Origin: Mesorhizobium carmichaelinearum
GTDB taxonomy: Bacteria > Pseudomonadota > Alphaproteobacteria > Rhizobiales > Rhizobiaceae
DNA: 64,000 nt
Direction of reading: 5' to 3'
Assembly (NCBI RefSeq): GCF_900199455.1
Contig: NZ_FZQR01000002.1
Location: 558,001 to 622,000, forward strand
Position numbers and translations under genes: made by a program. Shown here piece after piece: positions 32,820-41,597 of the stretch (position 1 is the first letter of the stretch; every line of letters starts with the position of its first letter). Below the pieces are notes generated by a model. It was not told the origin of the DNA, did no database searches, and was given only the letters and a program-made list of their open reading frames with translations.

Positions 32820-34103
32820 ATGCTTGAAAGCAGCCCGCCCCGGAGCCTCTACCGCGAAACGGCAGGCGGCACCGGCGACTACCCCACCCTTGCCGGCGCG
32901 CAGCGGGCAAGGGTCGCCATCGTCGGCGGCGGCTTCACCGGCCTTTCGACCGCCCTGCATCTGGCGGAAGCCGGTGATGACGTTGCCGTGCTCGAGGCCC
33001 AGCAGCCGGGCTGGGGCGCTTCGGGCAGGAATGGCGGCCAGGTCAATCCCGGCCTCAAATACGATCCCGACACGATCGAGGCGATGTTCGGCCCCGAGCT
33101 TGGGCCGCGGATGATCGATTTCTCCTATGGCGCGCCGGCTTTCACCTTCGGCCTCATCCGGCGCCTGTCGATCGCCTGCGAGGCGCGGCAGAACGGCACC
33201 ATACGCGCGGCGATCCGGCCGAAGCCGGAAACCGCGGTGCGGGCCACGGCCGCGCAATGCGAACTGCGGGGCATGCCGGTCAGCCTGCTGGACGCACGGG
33301 CGATGGCGGCGCGAACTGGAACCGACAGATACATAGCCGGCATGTTCGACGCCCGCGGCGGCGACCTCCACCCCTTGAAATACACGATCGGCCTGGCAGC
33401 CGCCGCACAGAATGCCGGTGCGCGGATTTTTGGTGGCAGCGAAGTGCTCTCGCTGAAGAGAGAGGCTGGACGTTGGGTCGTCAAAACGGCGAACGGCTCG
33501 GTCAGCGCCGAGAAGGTGCTTGTCGCGACCAATGGTTATACCGGAGCCCTGTGGCCGGACCTCAAGCAGTCGCTGGTTCCGGTGTTCAGCGCGATCGCGG
33601 CGACCGAACCGCTTTCGCCGGCAGTCGCGGCCGCAATTCTCCCCGATAGGCCCGTCCTCTACGAAGCCGGCAACATCACCGTGTACTACCGCATCGACGC
33701 CGAAGGGCGCCTGCTCATGGGCGGCCGGGGACCGATGAAGCCAATCGGCGATGCCTCCGCCATCCGCTACCTCACCGACTATGCGCTACGGCTCTGGCCA
33801 GCACTTGCGGGAATACGCTGGACACATGGCTGGAATGGCCGAGTCGCTATCACCAAGGACCATCTTCTGCACGTTCACGAGCCGGAAGACGGCGTCTTGA
33901 TCTGCCTGGGCTACAACGGCCGTGGCGTCGCCATGGCCTCGGCGATGGGCGCCGCCCTGGCGCAACGCCTGCGAGGCCGCGAGACGTCGCCATTTCCCAT
34001 GCCTATATCGCCGCTCAGGCCAATCCGGTTTCACCGCTTCTGGCCGCTCGGGGTAAAGGCAGCGATCCTCTCGGGGCGGCTGAAGGACCGGTTCGGCCTC
34101 TGA
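32820..34103 (+). CDS. FAD-dependent amine oxidoreductase, PuuB-like (DAO family)
   Basis: The 427-residue flavoprotein has the Rossmann motif VAIVGGGFTGLSTALHLAEA, the PuuB/OrdL-type motif GWGASGRNGGQVNPGLKYDP and the C-terminal FAD contact ICLGYNGRGVAMASAMGAAL. PuuB-type enzymes oxidise gamma-glutamylated amines or other secondary and primary amines to aldehydes, consuming O2. I used ATG 32820; the upstream frame to 32751 has no ribosome site. It follows the HisC-like gene by 135 bases on the same strand. The amine substrate is unknown but may be linked to the importer and dehydrogenases across the divergent promoter. Confidence 0.8.
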   Translation: MLESSPPRSLYRETAGGTGDYPTLAGAQRARVAIVGGGFTGLSTALHLAEAGDDVAVLEAQQPGWGASGRNGGQVNPGLKYDPDTIEAMFGPELGPRMIDFSYGAPAFTFGLIRRLSIACEARQNGTIRAAIRPKPETAVRATAAQCELRGMPVSLLDARAMAARTGTDRYIAGMFDARGGDLHPLKYTIGLAAAAQNAGARIFGGSEVLSLKREAGRWVVKTANGSVSAEKVLVATNGYTGALWPDLKQSLVPVFSAIAATEPLSPAVAAAILPDRPVLYEAGNITVYYRIDAEGRLLMGGRGPMKPIGDASAIRYLTDYALRLWPALAGIRWTHGWNGRVAITKDHLLHVHEPEDGVLICLGYNGRGVAMASAMGAALAQRLRGRETSPFPMPISPLRPIRFHRFWPLGVKAAILSGRLKDRFGL

Positions 34104-34346
34104 CAAGACCAGCCCGCCCAGCCTGACGGCCCGTGCGGTTGTAACGGCTTCATCGAAATCGGCGCCCATCGCGGGAACCCGACGCTTCGGCCTCATCGCC
34201 TCTCGACAGGCATAGGGCGGCTGACGGTTTTGCTCCCGAGGCCGCCTCACATCCAGACGCGAGGAGCCATTTTCACGCCCGCAGAGCACCCACGAGACGG
34301 ATCAAATTATAGGCACACTTGCCGATTGACAAAAATCATAACAGGC

Positions 34347-34380
34347 GACCAAGATCATATGACCATCAACGATCTTGGTC
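34347..34380. promoter_or_regulatory. Perfect 10-bp inverted repeat enclosing a shared regulon element (site A)
   Basis: GACCAAGATC (34347-34356) and GATCTTGGTC (34371-34380) form a perfect inverted repeat around a 14-base centre. The element ATATGACCATCAACGATC (34357-34374) fills that centre and recurs at 45404-45421 (16 of 18 identical), on the minus strand at 41400-41417 (16 of 18) and at 41563-41580 (15 of 18). A TTGACA box at 34326-34331 lies 25 bases upstream. The sugar transporter gene starts 40 bases downstream. The rest of the 316-base gap 34104-34419 shows no gene. Confidence 0.55.
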
Positions 34381-34419
34381 CCGAGGTTGCCCCTCGGCAT
34401 TGGCGAAAAGGAGAGCCAG

Positions 34420-35766
34420 ATGCCCGTTCAGCAGAGAGTGACCCATCGTTCCAAACAAAGCCCCGCCATCCTTGCCGCCGCACTGCTAAGCCTCGGCCTG
34501 ATCACCATGCCCGGCGTCGGCCACGCCGACGGGATCACGCTCAAGGTTTTCGGTGGCTCGGCACTTGACGAACTCGCGCCGCGCCAAGCGCCGGACGAGC
34601 AGAAGAAGATCCAGCAGCAGGTCATCGACGGCTTCCTCAAGGCCAATCCCGACGTGAGCGCTGTCGAGTGGGATGCCCAGGGGCCGCAGACCGGTTCGAT
34701 CCAGCGCCTGATGACCGCCAAGCTGGCAAACCAGGAAATGGACCTGATCGCTTGCCCGGCCTTCTACACCAATGGTGCCTATGTCCGGCGCAATCTGGTG
34801 ATGCCGATCACCGACAAGATCAAACCTTTCCAGGACCGGATCGACGCCGCGGCACTTGGCGCCTTCACCATCAGCGGCCAGGTCTACGGCGTGCCGATCT
34901 CGACGCTGTCGACATCGACGATCTTCTACAATGTCGACCTCTTCCAGAAGCTCGGCATCCCCGTTCCGCCGACCTATGACGACCTCAAGGCAGCCGTGCC
35001 GAAGTTCAAGACGGCGGGCGTGATCCCGCTTCTGCATCAGGGCTCGAACACCGTGATGTGGCCGATGTGGTACTTCGAAACCTTCTCGCAGGCCTCGGGC
35101 GACGCCATCGGCAAGACGCAGAAGAACCTCGAAGGCACAGCGAAGTTCACCGACGCGCCCGATGTCGAAGGCTTCAAGCTGATCAAGCAGTGGGTCGACG
35201 ACGGCATCCTGTCCAAGGACTCGCTTTCGGTCGACCAGGACGGCATGCGGGCGGCCTTCGCCGCCGGCAAGAGCGCCATGTATTATGGCGGCACCTGGGA
35301 AATCCCCTCGCTCCAGACCAGCGTCAAGGCGTTCAAATGGGGCGTCTTCGCCTTTCCGAAAATGGATGGAACGCCGGGTGCGCCGGGCCATGGCGGCGGC
35401 GCCGACAACGGCATCTGCGTCGCCTCGTCGATCCCGCCCGAGAAGCTCGATGCGGCGGTCAAGTTCATCGAATATCTGACAAGGCCGGAGGTGGCGACGC
35501 TCTATCTTGCCCCCGAGCAGCCGATCGCCGCCTCGATCAAAGGCGTGCCGCAGGTCGAGGATGCCTATGCCGTCGAGCTGCGCAAGCAGGCCTTCCCGAG
35601 CACGATCAAGTTCCTCGACTGGATCTGGCCCTCGGAAGTCGCGACAGCCACGGCCTCGGCCATCGCCGGCATCGTCGGCGGCACGACGACACCCGAGGAT
35701 GCCGCCGCTTCGATCCAGACCACTTTCGACGACCTCAAGGCGCAGGGCAGCTGGCCGCCGAAGTGA
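34420..35766 (+). CDS. Carbohydrate ABC transporter substrate-binding protein (family 1)
   Basis: The 448-residue protein has a signal peptide (basic start, ILAAALLSLGLITMPGVGHA) and then a family 1 extracellular solute-binding domain: LKVFGGSALDEL, FLKANPDVSAVEWD, LMTAKLANQEMDLIACPAFY, FYNVDLFQKLGIPVPPTYDD and AAFAAGKSAMYYGGTWEIPS. ATG 34420 is preceded by AAAAGGAG. It heads an operon with an isomerase, two permeases and a Gfo/Idh/MocA dehydrogenase; no ATPase gene is present, so a shared MsmK/UgpC-like ATPase elsewhere is needed. The ligand is a sugar or sugar derivative, not identifiable here. Confidence 0.86.
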   Translation: MPVQQRVTHRSKQSPAILAAALLSLGLITMPGVGHADGITLKVFGGSALDELAPRQAPDEQKKIQQQVIDGFLKANPDVSAVEWDAQGPQTGSIQRLMTAKLANQEMDLIACPAFYTNGAYVRRNLVMPITDKIKPFQDRIDAAALGAFTISGQVYGVPISTLSTSTIFYNVDLFQKLGIPVPPTYDDLKAAVPKFKTAGVIPLLHQGSNTVMWPMWYFETFSQASGDAIGKTQKNLEGTAKFTDAPDVEGFKLIKQWVDDGILSKDSLSVDQDGMRAAFAAGKSAMYYGGTWEIPSLQTSVKAFKWGVFAFPKMDGTPGAPGHGGGADNGICVASSIPPEKLDAAVKFIEYLTRPEVATLYLAPEQPIAASIKGVPQVEDAYAVELRKQAFPSTIKFLDWIWPSEVATATASAIAGIVGGTTTPEDAAASIQTTFDDLKAQGSWPPK

Positions 35767-35825
35767 GCGTCGACAAGCGAGCCCGCGTCCAGCCAGGCTG
35801 ATCTGCGCGGCGTGACAAACAGAGA

Positions 35826-35846
35826 GGCCGCCCGTTTCGGGCAGCC
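35826..35846 (+). other. Hairpin between the binding-protein and isomerase genes
   Basis: GCCCG (35829-35833 on average) pairs with CGGGC around TTT, extended by GGC/GCC after one mismatch. There is no T-run, so it is not a normal terminator; hairpins after binding-protein genes often stabilise that part of the mRNA. A longer one occurs after the BMP gene at 46536-46573. Confidence 0.4.
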
Positions 35847-35866
35847 TCATCAATCGGAGAGACCAC

Positions 35867-36805
35867 ATGACGCAAACTCGTGCCGAACGGCAGCGTTTTT
35901 CGATCGGCTATCACCTGAACAGCTGGGACCTCACCGGCCTTCCGCTGAGGCCAGCCATCAAGTTCCTGGCCGAACAGGGTTTCGGCTGGTTCGAGATCCT
36001 CGCTTTCACCAGCCTGTCGGACCAATACGCCCGCAAATACATGCAGCTCGGCAACCAGGCGCCGATGGGGGTCACCACCGACACCGACATCCTGCGGCGT
36101 TACGCACTGCTCTCGGAAGGCCAGAGCGAGCATGGCATCAAGCTCTCTTCCTTCTACGTCAATGCGATCTTCATCAACCCCGTCGCCTGGCCCTATGAAC
36201 GCGACGTGCTGGTGGCGCTGACCCGGATGCTGAAGGGGTTTGGCTCACCGGTGCTGGTGCTCGGCGGCGGCCCTTCGGAAGCGATTGCCGGCCCCCACAC
36301 CGCCGACGATTACCGCGCCTTCTGCCGGGCCCTGGAGGATATTGGCAGGCGGACAAAGGACCTTGGCATCGAGACGGTCTATCACCCGCATCTCGACACC
36401 TTCATCGAGCGCCGCGACCAGCTCGACCGCATGATGGATGAACTCGACACCGATCTCGCCGGCCTCTGCATCGATCCGGCGCATCTTGCCCACACCAATT
36501 CCGATCCGGTCGACGCGGTCCGAACCTACATCTCGGCCGTACGCTACATGCATTTCAAGGACACCAGGGTGGACCCCGGTTTGAAGGGCTATGACCGCTA
36601 TGGCGCGTTCTGCGAACTCGGCGCCGGTGTCGTCGATCTTGCCGGCATCGTCGACGTGCTGCTGGCGGCAAATTACGACGGTCTCGCCATCATCGAGCTC
36701 GATGCATCGAAGAAGACGGCGGAGCAAAGCACGTTGGAAAGCATCGCCTATGTCAGGGACACGCTCGGCCTGGTGCTGACGCCGCAAGGCGCCAAGGCCG
36801 CATGA
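35867..36805 (+). CDS. Sugar phosphate isomerase/epimerase (xylose isomerase-like TIM barrel)
   Basis: The 312-residue protein belongs to the AP_endonuc_2/IolE-like TIM-barrel family. Likely metal and active-site segments are YHPHLDTFIE, LCIDPAHLAHTNSDPVD, VRYMHFKDTR and LGAGVVDLAGIVDVL followed by IIELDAS. These enzymes isomerise, epimerise or dehydrate sugars and inositols in the cytoplasm. It lies 100 bases after the binding-protein gene and overlaps the first permease by four bases (ATGA), so it is part of the uptake operon and presumably acts on the imported sugar. Confidence 0.82.
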   Translation: MTQTRAERQRFSIGYHLNSWDLTGLPLRPAIKFLAEQGFGWFEILAFTSLSDQYARKYMQLGNQAPMGVTTDTDILRRYALLSEGQSEHGIKLSSFYVNAIFINPVAWPYERDVLVALTRMLKGFGSPVLVLGGGPSEAIAGPHTADDYRAFCRALEDIGRRTKDLGIETVYHPHLDTFIERRDQLDRMMDELDTDLAGLCIDPAHLAHTNSDPVDAVRTYISAVRYMHFKDTRVDPGLKGYDRYGAFCELGAGVVDLAGIVDVLLAANYDGLAIIELDASKKTAEQSTLESIAYVRDTLGLVLTPQGAKAA

Positions 36806-37734
36806 CCGCGCGATCGCAAGAGGCCGCTGCTTCCGGCCGTTCCGATCCCTGGCGCTTTCTTGCCGGGGACGGCGCAGTGGCCTTCTTGATGATCCTGCCC
36901 GCCGCGATCCTGTTTTGCCTCTTCTACCTCTGGCCTTTCGTCAACGGTTTCTGGCTCAGCCTGCACAATTGGGACGGGTTTTCCGACCCGACCTGGGCAG
37001 GCCTTTCCAACTATCAGCGCCTCTTGCATGACCGCATCTTCCTCGGCGCGCTGCGCAACAATTTGATCTTCGTCGTCGCCGTCGTCATCCTGAAGAATGT
37101 GCTCGGCCTCGGGCTGGCGCTGCTGCTCAACCGGGCACTGGTCGGCCGCGCCTTCTTTCGCGCCGCCGCCTTCGTGCCGGTGACGATGTCCTTCGTCGCG
37201 GTCGGGCTGCTCTGGTCCTGGATCTACAATCCCGTCTTCGGCCTGCTCAACGGCGCGCTCGACCTGTTCGGCCTCGGCGGGCTGAAACAGTCCTGGCTTG
37301 GCGATGCCGACATCGCGCTCTATTCGATCATCGTCGTCGACGTCTGGAAGTGGCTCGGCTTCCACGCCGTCATCTATCTCGCGGGGCTGCAGACGATCCC
37401 GTCGGAACTCTATGAGTCGGCCAAGATGGACGGCGCCGGGCCGCTGCAGCGTTTCCGGCACGTCACCGTGCCGATGATGATGCCGATCATCTTCATCAAC
37501 ACCATCCTTGGCCTGTCCGGCGCCTTCGTGCGCAACTTCGATATCGTCTATGTGCTGACCAAGGGCGGCCCGAACCACGCCACCGAAGTCGTGCTCACCT
37601 ACATGATGAGCAAGGCCTTCCAGGACGGCGCCATGAGCTATGCCGCGGCGATCGGCTATATGCTGTTCCTGATCGTCGGGCTGGCCAGCGTCGGCCTGCT
37701 CGCTTTGATGCGGCGGCAAAGGCTGGACGTCTGA
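36802..37734 (+). CDS. Carbohydrate ABC transporter permease (MalF/UgpA-like)
   Basis: The 310-residue membrane protein has six hydrophobic helices; the first is ILPAAILFCLFYLWPFVNGF. The permease EAA loop is YESAKMDGAGPLQRFRHVTVP, which binds the ATPase. The pattern is that of the first permease of family 1 sugar importers. Its start overlaps the isomerase stop and its end overlaps the second permease start by one base, so all three are translationally coupled. Confidence 0.88.
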   Translation: MTARSQEAAASGRSDPWRFLAGDGAVAFLMILPAAILFCLFYLWPFVNGFWLSLHNWDGFSDPTWAGLSNYQRLLHDRIFLGALRNNLIFVVAVVILKNVLGLGLALLLNRALVGRAFFRAAAFVPVTMSFVAVGLLWSWIYNPVFGLLNGALDLFGLGGLKQSWLGDADIALYSIIVVDVWKWLGFHAVIYLAGLQTIPSELYESAKMDGAGPLQRFRHVTVPMMMPIIFINTILGLSGAFVRNFDIVYVLTKGGPNHATEVVLTYMMSKAFQDGAMSYAAAIGYMLFLIVGLASVGLLALMRRQRLDV

Positions 37735-38627
37735 TGAGTGTCGCGGCCAAGCCTTTGTCCATCCTTGATGACGGCGTGGCCCGCCGGCCCCGGCGCCTGG
37801 GCGCGCGCGGCCTGCTGGAAGTCGCGGGCATCTACGCCGCGCTCGCCCTCGTGCTCGTCGAGACGCTCTATCCCCTGCTCTGGGTTCTGTTCGGCTCGCT
37901 CAAGACCAAGGAGGAGATGCTGAGCAACATCTGGGGGCCGCCGTCGAGCCTGGTGCTGCAGAACTATGCCGATGCCTGGCGCATCGCAGGCATGGGGTCG
38001 CGCATCGTCAGCAGCGTGCTGGTCACCGGTTCGGCCTTGATCATCCTTGTCGTCGTGGCGACGCCCTGCGCCTATGCATTGGCGCGGCTGCGGTTTCCCG
38101 GACGCGGCGTCGTGCTGGCGGTGGCGGTAGCGGCCATGCTGGTGCCGCCGCAAGTGATGGCCATCCCGCTGTTCATGGTGGCGCGCGACCTCGGCCTGAT
38201 CAACAACCGGCTCGGCGTCGCCTTCGTCTATGCGGCGACGTCGCTGCCGCTGTCGGTCTTCATCCTGCGCAGCTTCTTCGTCACGCTGCCCGCCGATCTC
38301 GAGGACGCCGCGCGCGTCGACGGGGCGAGCCGGCTCGAGATCCTGATCCACATCATGCTGCCGCTGGTGCGGCCGGGCGTCGCGCTGATCCTGATCTTCG
38401 GCTTCATCGAGATCTGGAACGATTTCTTCCTCGCCTTCCTGCTGCTGCGCGACCCCTCGGTGCAGACCATCCCGCTCGGCCTGGTCAGCTTCTTCCAGCA
38501 ATACGATTCGCTCTGGACCCTTTATTTCGCCGCGTTGACGATCACGACACTGCCGGTGATCGTCGTCTTCCTCGCCATGCAACGGCAGTTCATCGCCGGC
38601 TTGACCGCCGGCGCCGTGAAGGGTTGA
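37734..38627 (+). CDS. Carbohydrate ABC transporter permease (MalG/UgpE-like)
   Basis: The 297-residue second permease has six helices and the EAA loop LEDAARVDGASRLEILIHIM. The N-terminal tail is basic (RRPRRLGARGL). MalG-type permeases pair with the preceding MalF-type protein. A glycine-rich stop follows and the dehydrogenase starts two bases after the stop codon. Confidence 0.88.
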   Translation: MSVAAKPLSILDDGVARRPRRLGARGLLEVAGIYAALALVLVETLYPLLWVLFGSLKTKEEMLSNIWGPPSSLVLQNYADAWRIAGMGSRIVSSVLVTGSALIILVVVATPCAYALARLRFPGRGVVLAVAVAAMLVPPQVMAIPLFMVARDLGLINNRLGVAFVYAATSLPLSVFILRSFFVTLPADLEDAARVDGASRLEILIHIMLPLVRPGVALILIFGFIEIWNDFFLAFLLLRDPSVQTIPLGLVSFFQQYDSLWTLYFAALTITTLPVIVVFLAMQRQFIAGLTAGAVKG

Positions 38628-38628
38628 C

Positions 38629-39708
38629 ATGCAGGATCGGGTTATTGGCGTTGGCGTCATCGGTTGCGGCGAGATCGCCCAGCTGATGCATTTGCCCTAT
38701 CTCATGGAATTGCCGGCGTTTCGTATCGCCGCCCTGTGCGACATCTCGCCCGGCACGGTCGATGCAGTCGGCGAGCATTACGGTGTCGCCGCCCGCTACA
38801 CGGACCATCGCGCCCTGCTCGCCGACCCGAATGTCGATGCCGTGGTGATCTGCACCTACGACCATGGCGAGATGGTCGCCGACGCGATCCGTGCCGGCAA
38901 GCACCTGATCGTCGAGAAGCCGCTCGCCTTCACCCCGCAAGAAGCGCGCCCGCTGGTCGAGCAGGCCGAGCGGAGCGGTCTCGTCGCGCTTGTCGGCTAC
39001 ATGAAATTCTACGATCCCGGCTATGAGGCCGGGCTGGAGCGCATCGCCGCGATCGGCCGGCCGAAGTCGATCCATGTCCATGATTTCGCCGGCCGCTTCG
39101 ACCGCTATGGCAAGCTCTACACGCAGATCCGGATCCCCGACGTACCGGCCGATGTGCTCACGACGGGACGCGATGCCGTCGCCCGGCGGGTCGAGGCGGC
39201 ACTCGGCGCCGATCATGCCGGCTATCGCGATCTCTATCTGTTGCTGCTCGGCCTTAGCAGCCACGACCTTGCCGTCATGCGCGGCGCCTTCGGCACGCCG
39301 GATCGCGTCGTCCATGCGCAGCAGACCGGTCCGAACCAGTTGCTGGCCGTGCTCGACTATGGCGGCGTGCCTTGCCTCTTCGACATGGCGCTCGCCCAAT
39401 ATGAATGGTGGGACGAGTGGATCCATGTCCATGGCGAGCGTGACGAGGTGCGGATCGAATTCCAGAACCCCTATTTCCGCAACGCCTCGGCAATCGTGCA
39501 TCTGCGCGAGGCGGTAGGCGACACCGCCACCGAGCGCGTCATACCGGGTATCCCGGACACCTCGTTCCGCCGCGAATGGCAGCATTTCGCCGACTGCATC
39601 CTGGCCGGAGCAAAGCCGCGTACCCCACTTTCAGGCGGCCTTGCCGATCTCGATCTTGCGGTCCAGATCATCCAGGCTATGCCGCCGAAGAAACTCCAGC
39701 TAGGCTAG
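38629..39708 (+). CDS. Gfo/Idh/MocA family oxidoreductase
   Basis: The 359-residue enzyme has a Rossmann domain (IGVGVIGCGEIAQLMHLPYL) and the family EKP motif in LIVEKPLAFTPQEARPLVEQ. The C-terminal domain carries the substrate site. Members oxidise sugars or inositols with NAD(P). It follows the permeases by two bases and completes the sugar operon: import, isomerisation and oxidation. Its TAG stop lies in the palindrome CTAG at 39705-39708, shared with the stop of the convergent SDR gene. Confidence 0.85.
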   Translation: MQDRVIGVGVIGCGEIAQLMHLPYLMELPAFRIAALCDISPGTVDAVGEHYGVAARYTDHRALLADPNVDAVVICTYDHGEMVADAIRAGKHLIVEKPLAFTPQEARPLVEQAERSGLVALVGYMKFYDPGYEAGLERIAAIGRPKSIHVHDFAGRFDRYGKLYTQIRIPDVPADVLTTGRDAVARRVEAALGADHAGYRDLYLLLLGLSSHDLAVMRGAFGTPDRVVHAQQTGPNQLLAVLDYGGVPCLFDMALAQYEWWDEWIHVHGERDEVRIEFQNPYFRNASAIVHLREAVGDTATERVIPGIPDTSFRREWQHFADCILAGAKPRTPLSGGLADLDLAVQIIQAMPPKKLQLG

Positions 39709-40511
39709 CGAAATTTCGGAAAGGCGTTGCCGGCCGGCGCGTTGGCCCAGCTCTGCAAGGTCTGGCCGCCGTCGATCAGCCAGTCGACGCCGGTGACGTG
39801 CCTTGCCTCGTCCGAGGCGAGGAACGCTACGGCAGCCGCGACATCGTCCGGCTGGCCGATGCGGCGTAACGGAATGCGATCGGCGAAATGCTGGACGCTG
39901 CTCTTGAAATCGCCGTCGCTGGAAGACGGCACACCGAGCGTCGTCTCGATCACGCCGGGGCAGATGGTATTGACGCGTATGCCGTAGGGCGCCGCATCGA
40001 GCGCCGCGACCCGCGTCAACCCGACCACGCCATGCTTCGAGGCGACATAGCCGGCGCCGCCGGCAAGCACGTCCCAGCCGGCCATCGACGAACCCATATT
40101 GACGATCGAGCCAGCGATTCCGGCCTTGATCATCGCCTGAAGCGAGGCCTGCAGGACGAGGAAGATGCCGCGCAGATTGATGCGGATGATGGTGTCCCAG
40201 TCCTCGACCGGCAAATCATGCACGGGAGCGACGACCCCCGAAATGCCGGCATTGTTGAACACCACGTCCAGCCCGCCGAATGTCTCGACGGTGGTTGCGA
40301 CGGCGCTGCGCACAGTCGTCTCGTCGGTGACGTCGGCTTCGATGGCGATGGTGTTGTCGCCGAGAGAGCGCGCCAGTTCGCGCGCCGCCGCGCCGTTGCG
40401 ATCGACAATGGCGACGCGCGCGCCTTCTTCGAGGAAACGCCGGACCGCGGCACTGCCGATGGCGCCGGCGCCGCCGGTGACAAGGACTTTCTTCTGGTCG
40501 AACCGCTTCAT
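39705..40511 (-). CDS. Short-chain dehydrogenase/reductase (SDR)
   Basis: The 268-residue SDR has VTGGAGAIGSAAVRRFLEEG, DVVFNNAGISGV, the serine region VNMGSSMAGWDV and Tyr-x3-Lys in AGYVASKHGVVGL, then TGVDWLIDGGQT. It probably oxidises a sugar or sugar acid. The ATG at 40511 overlaps the stop of the upstream epimerase gene (ATGA), so it is co-translated. It converges on the sugar operon, and the common element at 41400-41417 upstream of its operon suggests joint regulation with it. Confidence 0.86.
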   Translation of the reverse strand: MKRFDQKKVLVTGGAGAIGSAAVRRFLEEGARVAIVDRNGAAARELARSLGDNTIAIEADVTDETTVRSAVATTVETFGGLDVVFNNAGISGVVAPVHDLPVEDWDTIIRINLRGIFLVLQASLQAMIKAGIAGSIVNMGSSMAGWDVLAGGAGYVASKHGVVGLTRVAALDAAPYGIRVNTICPGVIETTLGVPSSSDGDFKSSVQHFADRIPLRRIGQPDDVAAAVAFLASDEARHVTGVDWLIDGGQTLQSWANAPAGNAFPKFR

Positions 40512-41362
40512 CCCTCGGTCTCCGGCTTTGGATAGGAACGCCATGAATGCTCCGGCGCGAAGCCGAGCGTTTCGCGCGCATGAACCGTATCGAGCACGGC
40601 GCCATAACCGGCGATCGGCCGCGACAGGGCAACACCTGGATAGACCCGGCGCACCAGCGCTTCGGTCTCTTCTTCCATGAAGGTGTCGGCGGCGCTGAGC
40701 AGGACGCGCAGATGGCCGTCGCCTTGCCATTCGAGTGCCTTCAAGAAACCCTGCCCGGCGTCGCGCGCGTCGAGATAGGCCCACAGGTCGCGGGCGCTGT
40801 CAGCGGTGGCGCGGCGTGGACCGACGCCGGCAAAGAAGGATTGCGGGGTCTGGATCCATGGCATGCGGATGCTGACCGCCGAAAAGGCGCCGCGGCGCAC
40901 TGCCGCGTCGACGATTTCCTCACCCAGCCATTTCGACAGGCCGTACGGGTCCTGCGCGCCGACCGGATGTTTCATATCGACCGGCAGATAGGGCGGAATG
41001 ACCGTCTTCTCGAAGAAGGGATAGCCGAAGACACTGAAGGACGAGGCATAGACGAAGTGCCCGATGCCGGCCATGGCGGCGGCCTCGACGACATTGTAGG
41101 CGGTCGCGACATTGGTCTTGAACACCTCGCCGCCGGCGCGCCCGGTCGGCCGCGGAATGGCCGCGACATGGACGACGGCATCGCAATCGCGCACCAGCTG
41201 CAGGGTCGATCCCAGATCCGTCAGGTCGGCGGTGATGTGGCGCCATGCGCCCCCGACCGGCGCCACAGTATCGATGCCCAGCACATCATGGCCGGCGGCA
41301 AGCAGGGCCTCGGCCACGTGGCGGCCAAGCAGGCCACTGGCACCGGTGACGATCGTCCTCAT
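40508..41362 (-). CDS. NAD-dependent epimerase/dehydratase (extended SDR)
   Basis: The 284-residue protein is an extended SDR with IVTGASGLLGRHVAEALLAA, VVHVAAIPRPTGRAG and Tyr-x3-Lys in DPYGLSKWLGEEI. It resembles the uronate dehydrogenase/UDP-sugar epimerase group, so oxidation or epimerisation of a free sugar or uronate is plausible. ATG 41362 has GAGGG seven bases upstream. A short frame (41415-41359) ends exactly at this start codon. It is first of a two-gene operon with the SDR, transcribed away from the isochorismatase-type gene. Confidence 0.82.
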   Translation of the reverse strand: MRTIVTGASGLLGRHVAEALLAAGHDVLGIDTVAPVGGAWRHITADLTDLGSTLQLVRDCDAVVHVAAIPRPTGRAGGEVFKTNVATAYNVVEAAAMAGIGHFVYASSFSVFGYPFFEKTVIPPYLPVDMKHPVGAQDPYGLSKWLGEEIVDAAVRRGAFSAVSIRMPWIQTPQSFFAGVGPRRATADSARDLWAYLDARDAGQGFLKALEWQGDGHLRVLLSAADTFMEEETEALVRRVYPGVALSRPIAGYGAVLDTVHARETLGFAPEHSWRSYPKPETEG

Positions 41363-41415
41363 ATCACGGCCCTCGGCGCGGCAAACTCGGCGGCATGAAT
41401 ATCGTTGATGGTCAT
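41359..41415 (-). CDS. Possible 18-codon leader peptide beginning in the shared element (site C)
   Basis: ATG at 41415, inside the regulon element, opens an 18-codon frame (MTINDIHAAEFAAPRAVI) whose TGA overlaps the ATG of the epimerase gene (ATGA). There is no ribosome site, so it would have to be translated from a leaderless mRNA. The exact coupling is suggestive but could be chance. Confidence 0.25.
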   Translation of the reverse strand: MTINDIHAAEFAAPRAVI

Positions 41416-41417
41416 AC
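41400..41417 (-). promoter_or_regulatory. Shared regulon element, site C (epimerase-SDR operon)
   Basis: The reverse complement of 41400-41417 reads GTATGACCATCAACGATA, matching site A at 16 of 18 positions. A TTGACA box lies on the minus strand at 41449-41444, 26 bases upstream, so the element overlaps the likely -10 or start point. This placement suggests a repressor site. Confidence 0.5.
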
Positions 41418-41535
41418 AAATTGAGTCCATGATTGCCACCCCTTGTCAAGGCCATGTCCGGCTGGACAAATAGCGCATACGCTTGTCAGAGCGGCGTGCG
41501 CAAGGCCGGTGGCCACAGCTTTGCGTCGAACGGGA

Positions 41536-41580
41536 TTGACTTGGCACCCGCCAGGGTTTTTTGTATGAGTATCAACGATC
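41536..41580 (+). promoter_or_regulatory. Promoter-like box with shared regulon element, site D (isochorismatase-MarR-amidohydrolase operon)
   Basis: TTGACT (41536-41541) is followed after 21 bases by GTATGAGTATCAACGATC (41563-41580), related to the elements at 34357, 41400 and 45404. The gene starts at 41598 after a good ribosome site. Since this operon encodes a MarR protein, autoregulation at this site is plausible. Confidence 0.5.
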
Positions 41581-41597
41581 GACCAAAGGAGTCCGCC

